Shown here: positions 1 to 9,766 of the stretch, in pieces
Layout of the letters: each line of letters starts with the position of its first letter
Position numbering within the stretch: the first letter of the stretch is position 1
Notes under the pieces: generated by a model
Databases searched by the model: none
Seen by the model: the letters and a program-made list of their open reading frames with translations, nothing else
Told to the model about the DNA's origin: nothing
Translations under genes and position numbers: made by a program
Assembly: GCF_020715565.1 (NCBI RefSeq)
Contig: NZ_CP085839.1
Location: forward strand, 186,001-250,000
DNA from: Nocardioides sp. Kera G14
Lineage (GTDB): Bacteria > Actinomycetota > Actinomycetes > Propionibacteriales > Nocardioidaceae
Direction of reading: 5' to 3'
DNA length: 64,000 nt

Positions 1-45
1 GCAGGAGAGCCCGGACTCGGCCGCAGGGGAGGCGGGATTCGGTGA
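1..45 (+). CDS. possible C-terminal end of an upstream gene (partial)
   Basis: Frame 1 is open from the window edge to a TGA at 43-45. That stop would overlap the GTG start of menC as GTGA, the coupling used by most neighbouring genes. Only 14 residues (rich in Gly and Arg) are visible, so the product cannot be identified. In actinobacteria menB or menE often lies here, but nothing in the sequence shows it. Confidence 0.3.
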   Translation, partial: AGEPGLGRRGGGIR

Positions 46-977
46 ACGTCTTCTCGATCGCGATGCGGACGAGATTTCGGGGCATCACGGTGCGCGAGGG
101 TGTCCTGATCCGCGGTGAGGTGGGCTGGGGGGAGTGGAGCCCGTTCCTGGACTACACCGACCCGGCCGAGGTTCGGCCCTGGCTGGCCGCGGCCAAGGAG
201 AGTGCGGTCCTCGGCTGGCCGACGCCGTTGCGTGACAGGGTCCCGGTCAACGTGACCGTCCCGGTCGTCCCGCCTGAGAAGGCGCAGGAGATCGTCCGCA
301 ACGGCGGCTGCCGCACGGCCAAGGTCAAGGTCGGCGAGTCGACGCTCGCCGAGGACCAGGCCCGCCTGGAGGCGGTGCGGGACGCGCTCGGCCCCGACGG
401 CCGGATCAGGATCGACGTCAACGGACTGTGGGACGTCGACCATGCGGTCGAGGCCATCGGACTTCTCGACCGCGCCGCCGGCGGCCTCGAATATGTCGAG
501 CAGCCCGTCGCCTCGGTCGAGGACCTCGCCGTCGTACGCCGACGAGTCGACGTCCCGATCGCCGCTGATGAGTCCATCCGGCGGGCCGAGGACCCCTATC
601 GGGTCAAGGCCCTGGAGGCCGCCGACATCGCGGTCCTCAAGGTCCAGCCGCTGGGAGGAGTGCGGGCGTGCCTCGAGATCGCCGAGCGGATCGGCCTGCC
701 CGTCGTGGTCTCCAGCGCGCTGGAGACCAGTGTCGGGATCGCGGCCGGCGTCGCCCTGGCGGCAGCGCTCCCGGAGCTGCCCCACGCCTGCGGGCTCGCG
801 ACCGTCCAGCTGCTGACGGACGACGTCGTCGTGGAGCCGTTGCTGCCGGTCGACGGGTTCCTCCGGGTCACGCATCCTGTCGTCGACGAGGTCGCCCTCG
901 AGCGCCTCGCCGCCACGCCCGACCGCGTCGCGCATTGGAAGGCCCGCCGCCTCGCGGTGGATGATCTTGGGTCGTGA
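42..977 (+). CDS. menC: o-succinylbenzoate synthase MenC
   Basis: Cytoplasmic enolase-superfamily enzyme that dehydrates SHCHC to o-succinylbenzoate in menaquinone synthesis. The 311-residue product has the family's catalytic set: the KVKVG lysine pair at about 94-96, metal ligands Asp125 (IDVN), Glu153 (VEQP) and Asp176 (ADES), and a second catalytic lysine at about 200 (LKVQP). Its length is normal for the short actinobacterial form. The GTG start follows a purine-rich GGGGAGG. The stop overlaps the menD start by four bases, so the two are probably translationally coupled. Confidence 0.95.
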   Translation: MNVFSIAMRTRFRGITVREGVLIRGEVGWGEWSPFLDYTDPAEVRPWLAAAKESAVLGWPTPLRDRVPVNVTVPVVPPEKAQEIVRNGGCRTAKVKVGESTLAEDQARLEAVRDALGPDGRIRIDVNGLWDVDHAVEAIGLLDRAAGGLEYVEQPVASVEDLAVVRRRVDVPIAADESIRRAEDPYRVKALEAADIAVLKVQPLGGVRACLEIAERIGLPVVVSSALETSVGIAAGVALAAALPELPHACGLATVQLLTDDVVVEPLLPVDGFLRVTHPVVDEVALERLAATPDRVAHWKARRLAVDDLGS

Positions 978-2602
978 ACCCCTCCACTGAGCTGGCCCGC
1001 GCGGTCGTGACGGCCCTCATCGAGGCCGGCGTCCGCGAGGTCGTGCTCGCCCCGGGTTCGCGCAACGCCCCCCTCTCGTACGCCGTCCACGACGCCGACG
1101 CCGCCGGACTGATCCGCCTCCACGTCCGGGTGGACGAGCGCAGCGCCGCCTTCCTCGCACTCGGCCTCACCAAGACCGGCAGCCGTGCGGCCGTCATGTG
1201 CACGAGCGGCACCGCCGTCACCAACCTCCACCCCGCACTGCTCGAGGCCGCACACGCCGGGGTCGCCCTGGTGGCGGTCACGGCCGATCGACCGGCGCGG
1301 CTGCGGGGGACTGATGCCAACCAGACGACCGACCAGGTCGGCGTCTTCGGTCCGCTGATCCCGACCGACGACCTCGCGTCCGCTGTCGACGTGGACAGTA
1401 CGCCGGTCTGGGAGGCGACCGGCCCGACCCACTGGAACGTCCAGTTCGACGAGCCGCTCCTGCCCGAGGACGTCGACGAGGTCTGGACCTCGACGGCCTC
1501 CCCGCGACCCGCGCATCAGTGGCCGACGCCGCGGATCCTGGAGTCCATCGACGCCGGCCTTGGCTCGCCCCGGACGGTCGTCGTGGCCGGCGATGACGCC
1601 GGCCCCGCCGCCCGCCGACTCGCCGAGGCCGCCGGCTGGCCGCTCCTCGCCGAGCCCTCGAGCGGTTCGCGCACAGGAGCCCACGCCCTCCGGGCCTACC
1701 GCCTCCTGCTCGCCGACGACAGTCTCCGCAAGGGCATCGAGCGGGTCGTCGTCTACGGCCACCCCACGTTGTCGCGCCCGGTCTCGCGCCTCCTGTCGGA
1801 CCGGAGTGTCGAGGTCTGGGCGGAGGCCCGGCGTACGGCATGGGGCGAGCGGTCCTTCCCCGTCGCCCGCACCTTCCGGACCGAGCTCCAGGTGAACCCA
1901 GTCCCCGACTCGCCCTCAGGAAACCCCGGACTCGAGTGGCTGGCCGAGTGGCAGGCCGCCGACCGGGCTGTCTCCCGCCAGCTCGACGCCCTCCTCGCCG
2001 AGCAGCAGGAGATGACCGGCCACCAGGTCGCCGCCGCGGTCGCCGCAGCGATCCCACCCGGCAGCCAGTTGGTGGTCGGACCCAGCAACCCGATCCGCGA
2101 CCTCGACCTCATGCACCGCCCCACTCCCGTGGGCGAACGCCGCAAGATCCTGAGCAACAGGGGCCTGGCCGGCATCGACGGCGTCGTCTCCACGGCGATC
2201 GGCGCGGCACTCGGGCGCACCGAGGCGCCGACGTACGCTCTGATGGGTGATCTCACGTTCCTGCACGACGCCAACGGCCTGATCATCGGACCAGGCGAGC
2301 CGCGGCCGGAGAGCCTCACGATCGTCGTCGCCAACGACGACGGAGGCTCGATCTTCGCGACGCTCGAGCAGGGTGCACCCGAGCGCCAGCAGAGGTTCGA
2401 ACGTGTCTTCGGCACCCCGCACGGCACGAGCATCGAGCAGCTCTGCGCTGCCACGCGGACGCCGTACGCCCGCGTCACGACGCCCGGAGAGCTGGCCCAG
2501 ATCCTGCAGAGCCCCAACGGCGGCGTCGAGGTGGTTGAGGCGGTCATCTCCCGCACAGCCCGCCGAGAGCTCGACGAACAGATCCGGGAGTTGCGCGCAT
2601 GA
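974..2602 (+). CDS. menD: SEPHCHC synthase MenD
   Basis: ThDP-dependent enzyme joining isochorismate and 2-oxoglutarate in the first committed menaquinone step. The 542-residue protein starts with the pyrimidine-binding domain carrying Glu55 (VDERSAAF), has a central domain, and ends with the pyrophosphate domain whose GDLTFLHDANGL motif is typical of MenD. It starts at a GTG inside the menC stop (GTGA) and ends in an ATGA overlap with the next gene, so all three are probably one transcript. Its partner menF lies 1.7 kb downstream, separated by three unrelated small genes. Confidence 0.96.
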   Translation: MNPSTELARAVVTALIEAGVREVVLAPGSRNAPLSYAVHDADAAGLIRLHVRVDERSAAFLALGLTKTGSRAAVMCTSGTAVTNLHPALLEAAHAGVALVAVTADRPARLRGTDANQTTDQVGVFGPLIPTDDLASAVDVDSTPVWEATGPTHWNVQFDEPLLPEDVDEVWTSTASPRPAHQWPTPRILESIDAGLGSPRTVVVAGDDAGPAARRLAEAAGWPLLAEPSSGSRTGAHALRAYRLLLADDSLRKGIERVVVYGHPTLSRPVSRLLSDRSVEVWAEARRTAWGERSFPVARTFRTELQVNPVPDSPSGNPGLEWLAEWQAADRAVSRQLDALLAEQQEMTGHQVAAAVAAAIPPGSQLVVGPSNPIRDLDLMHRPTPVGERRKILSNRGLAGIDGVVSTAIGAALGRTEAPTYALMGDLTFLHDANGLIIGPGEPRPESLTIVVANDDGGSIFATLEQGAPERQQRFERVFGTPHGTSIEQLCAATRTPYARVTTPGELAQILQSPNGGVEVVEAVISRTARRELDEQIRELRA

Positions 2603-3240
2603 AGCGCCTCGCCCTCGCCATCGTCGCAATGGTGGTGATCCTGATCGCGGCCGTCCTCATCGCCACACGCCTGCCCGACCACACCGACTCCTCTGAGGCC
2701 GATGACGTCGTGAGCGCCGGTCAGATCAGGGCCGAGCGCGTCCGGATCCGGGTCAACGGTGTCCGCAGCAGTGCCGTGACCCCGCTGCGTGCTGGTGACC
2801 TGATCACCCTCCACGCCGACGTCACCACGACTGGCTCGGCGTCGCAGTGGATGCGGACGGCGCTGGACTTCTCGGGCACCGATCCGGAGCTGGCCAAGCA
2901 CCTGTACGTCTACGACGGCCCGCTCCCCACCGGCGTCGGGCTCAAGGCCGCCGTCGACGTCACCGACACCGTCACCTTCCCCGGGTACGTCGGCACCGCC
3001 GATGTCCCGCGACTCGCCAACCCGCCCATGGTTCTCAACGGCGCGGATGAGAGCGAGGCCGCAGGGCTCGAGGAGTATCCGCTCGCTGTCGCGATCTACG
3101 TCGACCCCGCGACTCCGAAGGAGCTGCTCGAGCGACCACTGGCGATGACCGCCACGGTCCAGTCGTCGGCGTACCGCGCGCATCCGGGGGAGCCCGCGAA
3201 CGGTGACTGGAGCGCAGGTCCCCAGCTCCCCGTGCAGTGA
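2599..3240 (+). CDS. membrane-anchored protein of unknown function
   Basis: A 213-residue protein with one N-terminal hydrophobic segment (about residues 4-24) after Lys-Arg and no lipobox. The rest is a polar, probably extracytoplasmic domain of mostly beta character. I recognise no family. It is coupled to menD by an ATGA overlap. The position suggests co-expression with menaquinone genes, not a known step in the pathway. A second anchored protein of similar size lies after menF (5529-6125), but the two do not look related. Confidence 0.8.
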   Translation: MKRLALAIVAMVVILIAAVLIATRLPDHTDSSEADDVVSAGQIRAERVRIRVNGVRSSAVTPLRAGDLITLHADVTTTGSASQWMRTALDFSGTDPELAKHLYVYDGPLPTGVGLKAAVDVTDTVTFPGYVGTADVPRLANPPMVLNGADESEAAGLEEYPLAVAIYVDPATPKELLERPLAMTATVQSSAYRAHPGEPANGDWSAGPQLPVQ

Positions 3241-3264
3241 CCACGGGATGACCACGGGGATGAC

Positions 3265-3270
3265 TAGGGT
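3265..3270 (+). promoter_or_regulatory. -10 hexamer of a leaderless promoter
   Basis: TAGGGT lies six bases before the ATG at 3277, so transcription should begin at or next to the start codon. No Shine-Dalgarno sequence is present. Confidence 0.55.
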
Positions 3271-3276
3271 GATCCC

Positions 3277-3915
3277 ATGCGGATCACGAAGTTCGGGCAC
3301 GCCTGCGTGCGTGTCGAGACCGAGAGCGGCACCCTCCTCTTCGACCCCGGCATGTTCGTCACGCCGGAGGTCTTCGACGGCGTCGACGCCGTGCTCATCA
3401 CCCACGAGCACCCCGACCACTACCTCCCCGACCTGCTGACGTCGACTGACGCACCGGTCTTCACCATCGACGCCGTCGCGGCGAAGATCAACGACGAGGC
3501 TCCGGAGGTCCGGGAACGCACCACGATCGTCACGCCCGGCCAGGGCTTCGAGGCTGCTGGCGTCCAGGTCACCGCGGTCGGTGAGCTGCACGCGGTGATC
3601 CACCCCGAGATGCCGCGCTTCTTCAACTCCGGCTACCTCGTCGACGCCGACGGTACGTCGGTCTTCCACCCGGGTGACGCGCTCACGGCGCCTGAGGGCG
3701 TCACACCGGGCGTCCTCCTGGCACCCTCGTCGGCTCCGTGGGCACGCAGCTCCGAGCTGATCGACTTCGTCCGCTCGGTCGGCGCCGCCCGCAACCTCGC
3801 GATCCACGACCGGATCTACTCCGACGTCGGCGCGGCCATCTTCGACCAGCAGATGAACGGCCTCATCGGTGAGGGCCAGGCCTGGTCCCGGCTCGCCGAC
3901 GGCGCCGATCTCTGA
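3277..3915 (+). CDS. MBL-fold metal-dependent hydrolase
   Basis: A 212-residue metallo-beta-lactamase-fold protein of the YtkL/UlaG-like type. The metal motif THEHPDH gives His43, His45, Asp47 and His48. Later ligands are probably His in GELHAVIHP and Asp in HPGDAL, and a late histidine (AIHDR) is present. The substrate cannot be inferred. It appears to have its own leaderless promoter and lies between menD and menF without an obvious link to quinone synthesis. Confidence 0.85.
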   Translation: MRITKFGHACVRVETESGTLLFDPGMFVTPEVFDGVDAVLITHEHPDHYLPDLLTSTDAPVFTIDAVAAKINDEAPEVRERTTIVTPGQGFEAAGVQVTAVGELHAVIHPEMPRFFNSGYLVDADGTSVFHPGDALTAPEGVTPGVLLAPSSAPWARSSELIDFVRSVGAARNLAIHDRIYSDVGAAIFDQQMNGLIGEGQAWSRLADGADL

Positions 3916-3953
3916 CCCCTGCCTCCCCCACCTCGAGCCTGACAGGACCTGCC

Positions 3954-4238
3954 ATGCCGATCTTCGCCGTCACCTACGTCTACGAGAACAACCCCGAGGG
4001 CCTCGCCGAGCTGCGTCCCACCCACCGCGACTTCCTGATCAGCCAGGACGGCCTGCTCCTGTCGGGCCCGACCGACGACAACGGGGCGCTCCTCCTCTGG
4101 GAGGGCAAGGACGCCGGTGAGGTCGAGACCGTCCTCGACGACGACCCCTTCTGGACCGAGGGGCTGATCGTCGAGCGCAACATCGTCGGCTTCGAGCCCA
4201 AGTCCGGTCCCTGGCTCGAGCCGCTCGGCCTCGACTGA
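3954..4238 (+). CDS. YciI-like protein
   Basis: A 94-residue protein of the YciI/YCII ferredoxin-like (dimeric alpha-beta barrel) superfamily. It contains the family's conserved histidine and aspartate (RPTHRDFL, about residues 22-30) and a C-terminal DDPF segment. Proteins of this fold are usually small cytoplasmic enzymes or fusion partners, and no substrate is known for this subgroup. It lies 38 bp after the MBL gene, with AGGA before the ATG, probably in the same transcript. Confidence 0.8.
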   Translation: MPIFAVTYVYENNPEGLAELRPTHRDFLISQDGLLLSGPTDDNGALLLWEGKDAGEVETVLDDDPFWTEGLIVERNIVGFEPKSGPWLEPLGLD

Positions 4239-4249
4239 GGGTGCCCCAC

Positions 4250-4255
4250 TACCCT
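4250..4255 (+). promoter_or_regulatory. -10 hexamer of a leaderless promoter
   Basis: TACCCT lies six bases before the GTG at 4262. This supports that codon over an in-frame GTG at 4241 as the start of menF. Confidence 0.55.
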
Positions 4256-4261
4256 GAGAGG

Positions 4262-5512
4262 GTGCCGCCGTCCCTCGTCGTGACCTCCCGTCCGATCGAG
4301 CTGGACGAGGCAACGGATCTGATCTGTCGCCTGCCCGCTGAGGGACCGCTCTCGTGGGTCCGCCGCGGCGAGGGCCTCGTCGGCTGGGGCGTTGCCGCGT
4401 CCGTCCGTACGTCGGGTCCGACCCGTTTCGCCGACGCCGCGAAGTGGTGGGCTGAAGTGGCCGCCCAGGCCGACGTCGTCGACACCGTCCACGAGCCCGG
4501 CTCGGGGCTGGTCAGCTTCGGCTCCTTCGCCTTCGCCGACAACGGTGTGGACTCGGTGCTCATCGTTCCCGCGGTGCTCATCGGGCGCCGTGGCGAGGAG
4601 GCCTGGCGCACCGACATCACGGTGGGGCCGGAGCCACAGCGGATCGACGAGTCGAGCACCGTCACGCTCAGCGTCGCGCCGCCGCCCACGTTCACCGAGG
4701 GGCCGGGCTCCCTCACGCCGGGCCGGTGGACCGAGGTCGTCGCCGAGGCCACGGCCCGGATCAACCACGGTGAGCTCGAGAAGGTCGTCCTCGCCCGCGA
4801 CATCACCGCCACCAGCGACGGCCCGATCGACCCCCGCCGGCCGCTCGCGTTCCTGGCCGAGCACTACCCGATGTGCTGGACCTTCCACGTCGACGGCCTC
4901 TTCGGCGCGACGCCGGAGCTCCTCGTCCGCCGCGAGCGGGGCCTGGTCACCTCCCGCGTCCTGGCCGGCACGCTGAGCTCGATCGATGCGGGCCCGACGG
5001 GCGAGGCGCACCCCGAGACCCTCGCCGGCGAGCTGTCGCGGTCCAGCAAGGACCTCGAGGAGCACGAGTACGCCGTCCGCTCGGTGGCCGACGCCCTGGA
5101 ACCGCACTGCTCCTCCATGAACGTGCCGGAGGCGCCGTACGTCCTCCACCTGCCCAACGTCATGCACCTGGCCACGGACGTGACGGGGGTGGCCCGTGAC
5201 GGGATCACGAGCCTCGAGCTCGCCGCGGCGCTGCACCCCAGCGCGGCGGTCGGTGGCACCCCACGCGCGGCTGCGCTGGCGCTGATCGAGGAGCTCGAGG
5301 GCATGGACCGTGGGCGGTATGCGGCCCCCGTCGGGTGGATGGATGCGGGTGGCGACGGCGAGTGGGGCATCGCCCTGAGGTCTGCCCAGATCGAGGGCCG
5401 GACGGTGCGCCTCTTCGCCGGCTGCGGCGTGGTCGGGTCCAGCGACCCGGACGCGGAGCTGGCCGAGTCGAACGCCAAGCTCGTACCGGTGAGATCCGCC
5501 CTCGGCCTCTGA
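4262..5512 (+). CDS. menF: isochorismate synthase MenF
   Basis: Chorismate-utilising enzyme that makes isochorismate, the substrate of MenD. The C-terminal two thirds carry the chorismate-binding fold, including KVVLARDI, TPELLVRRE, AGTL, SSKDLEEH and HPSAAVGGTPRAAA. The N-terminal part is variable, as usual. I choose GTG 4262 (416 residues) because a -10-like TACCCT sits six bases upstream; GTG 4241 would add seven residues. The sequence alone cannot fully exclude a salicylate or siderophore isochorismate synthase, but menC, menD and menG nearby make menaquinone the clear role. Confidence 0.92.
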   Translation: MPPSLVVTSRPIELDEATDLICRLPAEGPLSWVRRGEGLVGWGVAASVRTSGPTRFADAAKWWAEVAAQADVVDTVHEPGSGLVSFGSFAFADNGVDSVLIVPAVLIGRRGEEAWRTDITVGPEPQRIDESSTVTLSVAPPPTFTEGPGSLTPGRWTEVVAEATARINHGELEKVVLARDITATSDGPIDPRRPLAFLAEHYPMCWTFHVDGLFGATPELLVRRERGLVTSRVLAGTLSSIDAGPTGEAHPETLAGELSRSSKDLEEHEYAVRSVADALEPHCSSMNVPEAPYVLHLPNVMHLATDVTGVARDGITSLELAAALHPSAAVGGTPRAAALALIEELEGMDRGRYAAPVGWMDAGGDGEWGIALRSAQIEGRTVRLFAGCGVVGSSDPDAELAESNAKLVPVRSALGL

Positions 5513-5514
5513 GG

Positions 5515-5520
5515 TAGCGT
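5515..5520 (+). promoter_or_regulatory. -10 hexamer of a leaderless promoter
   Basis: TAGCGT lies eight bases before the GTG at 5529. A GGAGG-like stretch is also present, so either start mode is possible. Confidence 0.45.
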
Positions 5521-5528
5521 GCGGAGGC

Positions 5529-6125
5529 GTGAACAAGCATCGCGTGGTCCTGCCCGGCCTCATCGTCGGAGCGCTGCTGCTGGCCCTGGTCGCGGTGTTC
5601 GCGATCTTCCTGCCGAAGGTCGAGGGCAAGACCGGTGACCTCACCCTGCCGGCGACGCTACCCGGCGGCTACGTCGCCGCCGACCGTCGTGAGGCGTACG
5701 AGTCGCTGACGTCCGCCACCGACGCCGACAAGGCGAACTACGTCACGAGCCAGGTCAACGCCGGCAAGTTCGCGGCGAAGTCCTACAAGGCGATGGGCGT
5801 CGAGGGTGTCTCCCGCAACTACCTCACCAAGGACGGCCAGCAGTTCGTCGCGGTCCAGCTGATCCGCGCCCAGGGCGGTGCGATCTCGCCGTTCCTCTTC
5901 ACCGACCCGAAGACCGCCGAGCAGGGCACCCAGCTCGACCACTACGTGAAGGCCGGCGACGCGACCTGCATCGAGACGGGCACCTCCGACGGCGCCGGCA
6001 AGGTGCAGCAGTCGGTGATCGAGTGCCAGAAGAGCGAGGACGGCCTCACCCTGCAGGTCACCACCCAGAACTCGATCAGTGCCGTCGGCAAGCTGATCGA
6101 CGCCATCTGGGACGACGTCGCCTGA
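5529..6125 (+). CDS. membrane-anchored protein of unknown function
   Basis: A 198-residue protein with one N-terminal transmembrane segment (about 8-29) and a polar, probably extracytoplasmic domain. The domain has two cysteines (CIETG and IECQK) that could form a disulfide. I recognise no family. It begins 16 bp after menF and ends two bases before menG, so it is embedded in the menaquinone cluster. Any link to quinone synthesis is guilt by association only. Confidence 0.78.
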   Translation: MNKHRVVLPGLIVGALLLALVAVFAIFLPKVEGKTGDLTLPATLPGGYVAADRREAYESLTSATDADKANYVTSQVNAGKFAAKSYKAMGVEGVSRNYLTKDGQQFVAVQLIRAQGGAISPFLFTDPKTAEQGTQLDHYVKAGDATCIETGTSDGAGKVQQSVIECQKSEDGLTLQVTTQNSISAVGKLIDAIWDDVA

Positions 6126-6127
6126 CG

Positions 6128-6817
6128 ATGGCCCGCGCCGACCTCGACAAGCAGCCCGCCGATGTCCGGCGCATGTTCGACGCCGTCGCGCGTCGCTATG
6201 ACCTGACCAACGACGTCCTGTCGATGGGGCAGGACAGGCGGTGGCGGCGTGAGGTCGTCGCTTCCGTGGACGCCAAGCCCGGTGAGATGGTCCTCGACCT
6301 CGCTGCCGGCACCGGTACGTCGTCGCAGCCGTTCTCCGACGCGGGGGCTGTGGTGGTCCCGACGGACTTCAGCGTCGGCATGCTGAAGGTCGGCAAGAAG
6401 GCCCGCCCGGCCCTGCCCTTCACAGCCGGCGACGGCACCCGCCTGCCCTATCGGGATGCGACCTTCGACGCCGTCACGATCAGCTTCGGGCTGCGCAACA
6501 TCGTCGACCCCGAGGCCGGCCTGGCCGAGCTGCGTCGCGTGACCAAGCCGGGTGGGCGGCTCGTGGTCTGCGAGTTCTCGCACCCGACCAACACGCTCTT
6601 CCGGACGGTCTACATGGAGTACCTCATGAAGGCCCTCCCTGCCGTCTCGCGCGCCGTCTCCTCCTCGCCCGACGCCTACGTCTATCTCGCCGAGTCGATT
6701 CGCGCGTGGCCCGACCAGGAGGGTCTCGCCCGCCTGATCCGGTCGGCGGGCTGGGCGCGTCCGCAGTGGAAGAACCTCTCTGGCGGCATCGTCGCCCTCC
6801 ACCGCGCCTCCGCGTAA
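6128..6817 (+). CDS. menG: demethylmenaquinone methyltransferase MenG/UbiE
   Basis: SAM-dependent C-methyltransferase for the last step of menaquinone synthesis. The 229-residue product matches the UbiE/COQ5 family: [21 protein letters not shown] near the start, the SAM motif [11 protein letters not shown] (about 57-67), FGLRNI, and [14 protein letters not shown] 6128 gives the family's usual length and lies two bases after the previous stop; longer upstream in-frame starts would add residues not seen in the family. The TAA stop forms part of the left arm of the nested palindrome that follows. Confidence 0.95.
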   Translation: MARADLDKQPADVRRMFDAVARRYDLTNDVLSMGQDRRWRREVVASVDAKPGEMVLDLAAGTGTSSQPFSDAGAVVVPTDFSVGMLKVGKKARPALPFTAGDGTRLPYRDATFDAVTISFGLRNIVDPEAGLAELRRVTKPGGRLVVCEFSHPTNTLFRTVYMEYLMKALPAVSRAVSSSPDAYVYLAESIRAWPDQEGLARLIRSAGWARPQWKNLSGGIVALHRASA

Positions 6818-6910
6818 AGGCGGAGCGTCGCCGGCGTTGCCGACGCTCGACGACCGCTTCGCTCCAAGGTCGTCTTCGCGACGGCGCCTTGGCGCCGCAC
6901 GCGCCTTTAC
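6814..6910. repeat. cloverleaf-like nested palindromic element
   Basis: Outer 9-bp arms (GTAAAGGCG at 6814-6822, complement at 6902-6910) enclose three perfect hairpins. These are 8 bp (6823-6830 with 6841-6848), 7 bp (6849-6855 with 6868-6874) and 7 bp (6882-6888 with 6891-6897). It contains the menG stop codon and has no U-tract. It may terminate menG transcription, act as a processing signal, or be a dispersed palindromic repeat. Confidence 0.7.
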
Positions 6911-6927
6911 ACGGATGCTCGAAACCT

Positions 6928-6943
6928 AGTGACATGGATCACA
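6928..6943. promoter_or_regulatory. CRP/GlxR-like site, distal
   Basis: AGTGACATGGATCACA differs from the TGTGA-N6-TCACA consensus at one outer base. Its centre is 45 bp upstream of the centre of the second site. Confidence 0.5.
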
Positions 6944-6972
6944 AGGAGGAGTAGAACGGTCCCTGAGGGGTT

Positions 6973-6988
6973 TGTGATTCAGATCACA
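6973..6988. promoter_or_regulatory. CRP/GlxR-like site, proximal
   Basis: TGTGATTCAGATCACA fits TGTGA-N6-TCACA exactly and lies 25 bp before nuoA. The arms extend to TTGTGAT/ATCACAA. In mycobacteria and corynebacteria such sites bind cAMP-responsive regulators at respiratory genes. Regulation of this nuo operon is inferred. Confidence 0.6.
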
Positions 6989-7013
6989 AGCTCACAAACT
7001 CAGGAGGCAGGCT

Positions 7014-7373
7014 ATGCATCCCTACGTGCCGATCCTGGTGCTGGTGGCACTGGCGACCGCCTTTGCCGTGGGCTCGGTGATCATGAGCTCGATGGTCGGG
7101 CCGCGGCGGGCGAACCGGGCGAAGCTCGACGCCTACGAGTGCGGCATCGACCCGACACCGCAGCCACTCGGCGGCGGCCGCTTCCCGGTGAAGTACTACG
7201 TCATCGCGATGCTCTTCATCCTCTTCGACGTCGAGATCATCTTCCTGATCCCGTGGGCCGTGCACTTCGACGCGATGGGGATGTTCGGACTTGTCGAGAT
7301 GCTTCTCTTCGTCGGCACCGTCTTCGTCGCCTACGCCTATGCCTGGCGTCGCGGCGGCCTGGAGTGGGACTGA
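7014..7373 (+). CDS. nuoA: NADH-quinone oxidoreductase subunit A
   Basis: First gene of the complex I operon; a 119-residue membrane subunit with three transmembrane helices. The conserved loop DAYECGIDP and the helix starting [17 protein letters not shown], with acidic residues within the membrane, identify NuoA. The ATG follows a strong AGGAGG. Two CRP-like palindromes lie within 90 bp upstream. The other subunits follow without a gap larger than 12 bp, so all are expected to form one 14.4-kb transcript. Confidence 0.96.
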   Translation: MHPYVPILVLVALATAFAVGSVIMSSMVGPRRANRAKLDAYECGIDPTPQPLGGGRFPVKYYVIAMLFILFDVEIIFLIPWAVHFDAMGMFGLVEMLLFVGTVFVAYAYAWRRGGLEWD

Positions 7374-7377
7374 CACC

Positions 7378-7932
7378 ATGGGTCTCGAGGAGAAGCTTCC
7401 GTCCGGCGTCCTGCTGACCACCGTCGAGGGCCTTGCGGGCTACATGCGCAAGGCCTCCTTCTGGCCTGCCACGTTCGGCCTGGCCTGTTGCGCGATCGAG
7501 ATGATGACGTCGGGCGGCCCGAAGTACGACCTCGCCCGCTTCGGCATGGAGGTCTTCCGCGCCAGCCCGCGGCAGGCGGATCTGATGATCGTCGCCGGCC
7601 GGGTCTCGCAGAAGATGGCACCGGTCCTGCGCCAGATCTACGACCAGATGCCGGAGCCCAAGTGGGTGCTGGCGATGGGCGTCTGCGCCTCGTCGGGCGG
7701 GATGTTCAACAACTACGCCATCGTGCAGGGGGTCGACCACGTCGTACCCGTCGACATGTACCTCCCCGGCTGCCCGCCCCGCCCCGAGATGCTGATCGAC
7801 GCCATTCTCAAGCTGCACGACAAGGTTCAGCACACGAAGCTCGGCGCCCACCGCACCGAGGAGATCGAGGAGCTCGAGACCCGGCAGCGGCGGATGCTGC
7901 CGTTGATCGAGGACCGGGGGCTGCTGCGATGA
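7378..7932 (+). CDS. nuoB: NADH-quinone oxidoreductase subunit B
   Basis: Peripheral-arm subunit holding the terminal cluster N2, which hands electrons to menaquinone. The 184-residue protein has the four N2 cysteines: the adjacent pair Cys37-Cys38 (GLACCAIEM), Cys103 (GVCASSGG) and Cys132 (PGCPPRP). ATG 7378 was chosen because the protein then begins in the usual NuoB way (GLEEKLP); a longer in-frame extension overlaps nuoA. It ends in an ATGA overlap with nuoC. Confidence 0.96.
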   Translation: MGLEEKLPSGVLLTTVEGLAGYMRKASFWPATFGLACCAIEMMTSGGPKYDLARFGMEVFRASPRQADLMIVAGRVSQKMAPVLRQIYDQMPEPKWVLAMGVCASSGGMFNNYAIVQGVDHVVPVDMYLPGCPPRPEMLIDAILKLHDKVQHTKLGAHRTEEIEELETRQRRMLPLIEDRGLLR

Positions 7933-8422
7933 CGACCTCCGCCGACCAGGGCACCACGAGCCTGGAGTCGCTGCCGACCGACATCACCACCCTGGAGGCG
8001 CTGCACGTACGTCGCGAGGACCTGCCTGCGATCGCGCGGGCACTGCGCGACACCTATGCCTTCGAGATGTGCCTCGGCGTGATGGGGGTGCACTACCTCG
8101 AGGACGTCGGTGCCGAGCTGCACGCGGTCTACCACCTGCTGTCGATCAGCCGGAACCACCGCATCCGCCTGGAAACGACCGCACCGGACTCCGACCCCCA
8201 CATCCCAAGCCTGGTGGGCCTCTGGCCGACGCTGGACTGGCACGAGCGCGAGACCTGGGACATGTTCGGGATCATCTTCGACGGTCACCCGTCGCTCACG
8301 CGGATCCTCATGCCGGACGACTGGCCCGGCCATCCGCAGCGCAAGGACTACCCACTCGGCGGCATCGAGGTCGACTATCACGGCGCCACCATCCCGCCGC
8401 CCGACGAGCGGAGGCACGAGAG

Positions 8423-8426
<4 letters not shown>
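7929..8426 (+). CDS. nuoC: NADH-quinone oxidoreductase subunit C
   Basis: The 30-kDa-type peripheral subunit. The 165-residue protein carries the family signature [22 protein letters not shown] and the C-terminal [11 protein letters not shown]. It is at the short end for actinobacterial NuoC, with a brief N-terminal region before the conserved fold. The start is the ATG overlapping the nuoB stop; upstream in-frame extensions lie inside nuoB. It overlaps nuoD by GTGA. Confidence 0.94.

Positions 8427-9762
<1,336 letters not shown>

Positions 9763-9766
<4 letters not shown>

Noticed and set aside
3241..3276. Tandem ATGACCACGGG-like repeats before the MBL gene as a regulatory repeat
   Set aside because: Only two imperfect copies, more simply explained by chance; the leaderless -10 lies just after them.
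1753..3807. 684-codon open frame on the minus strand opposite menD and the MBL gene
   Set aside because: Shadow of high-GC coding: no recognisable domain, and it covers three genes with clear families on the other strand.
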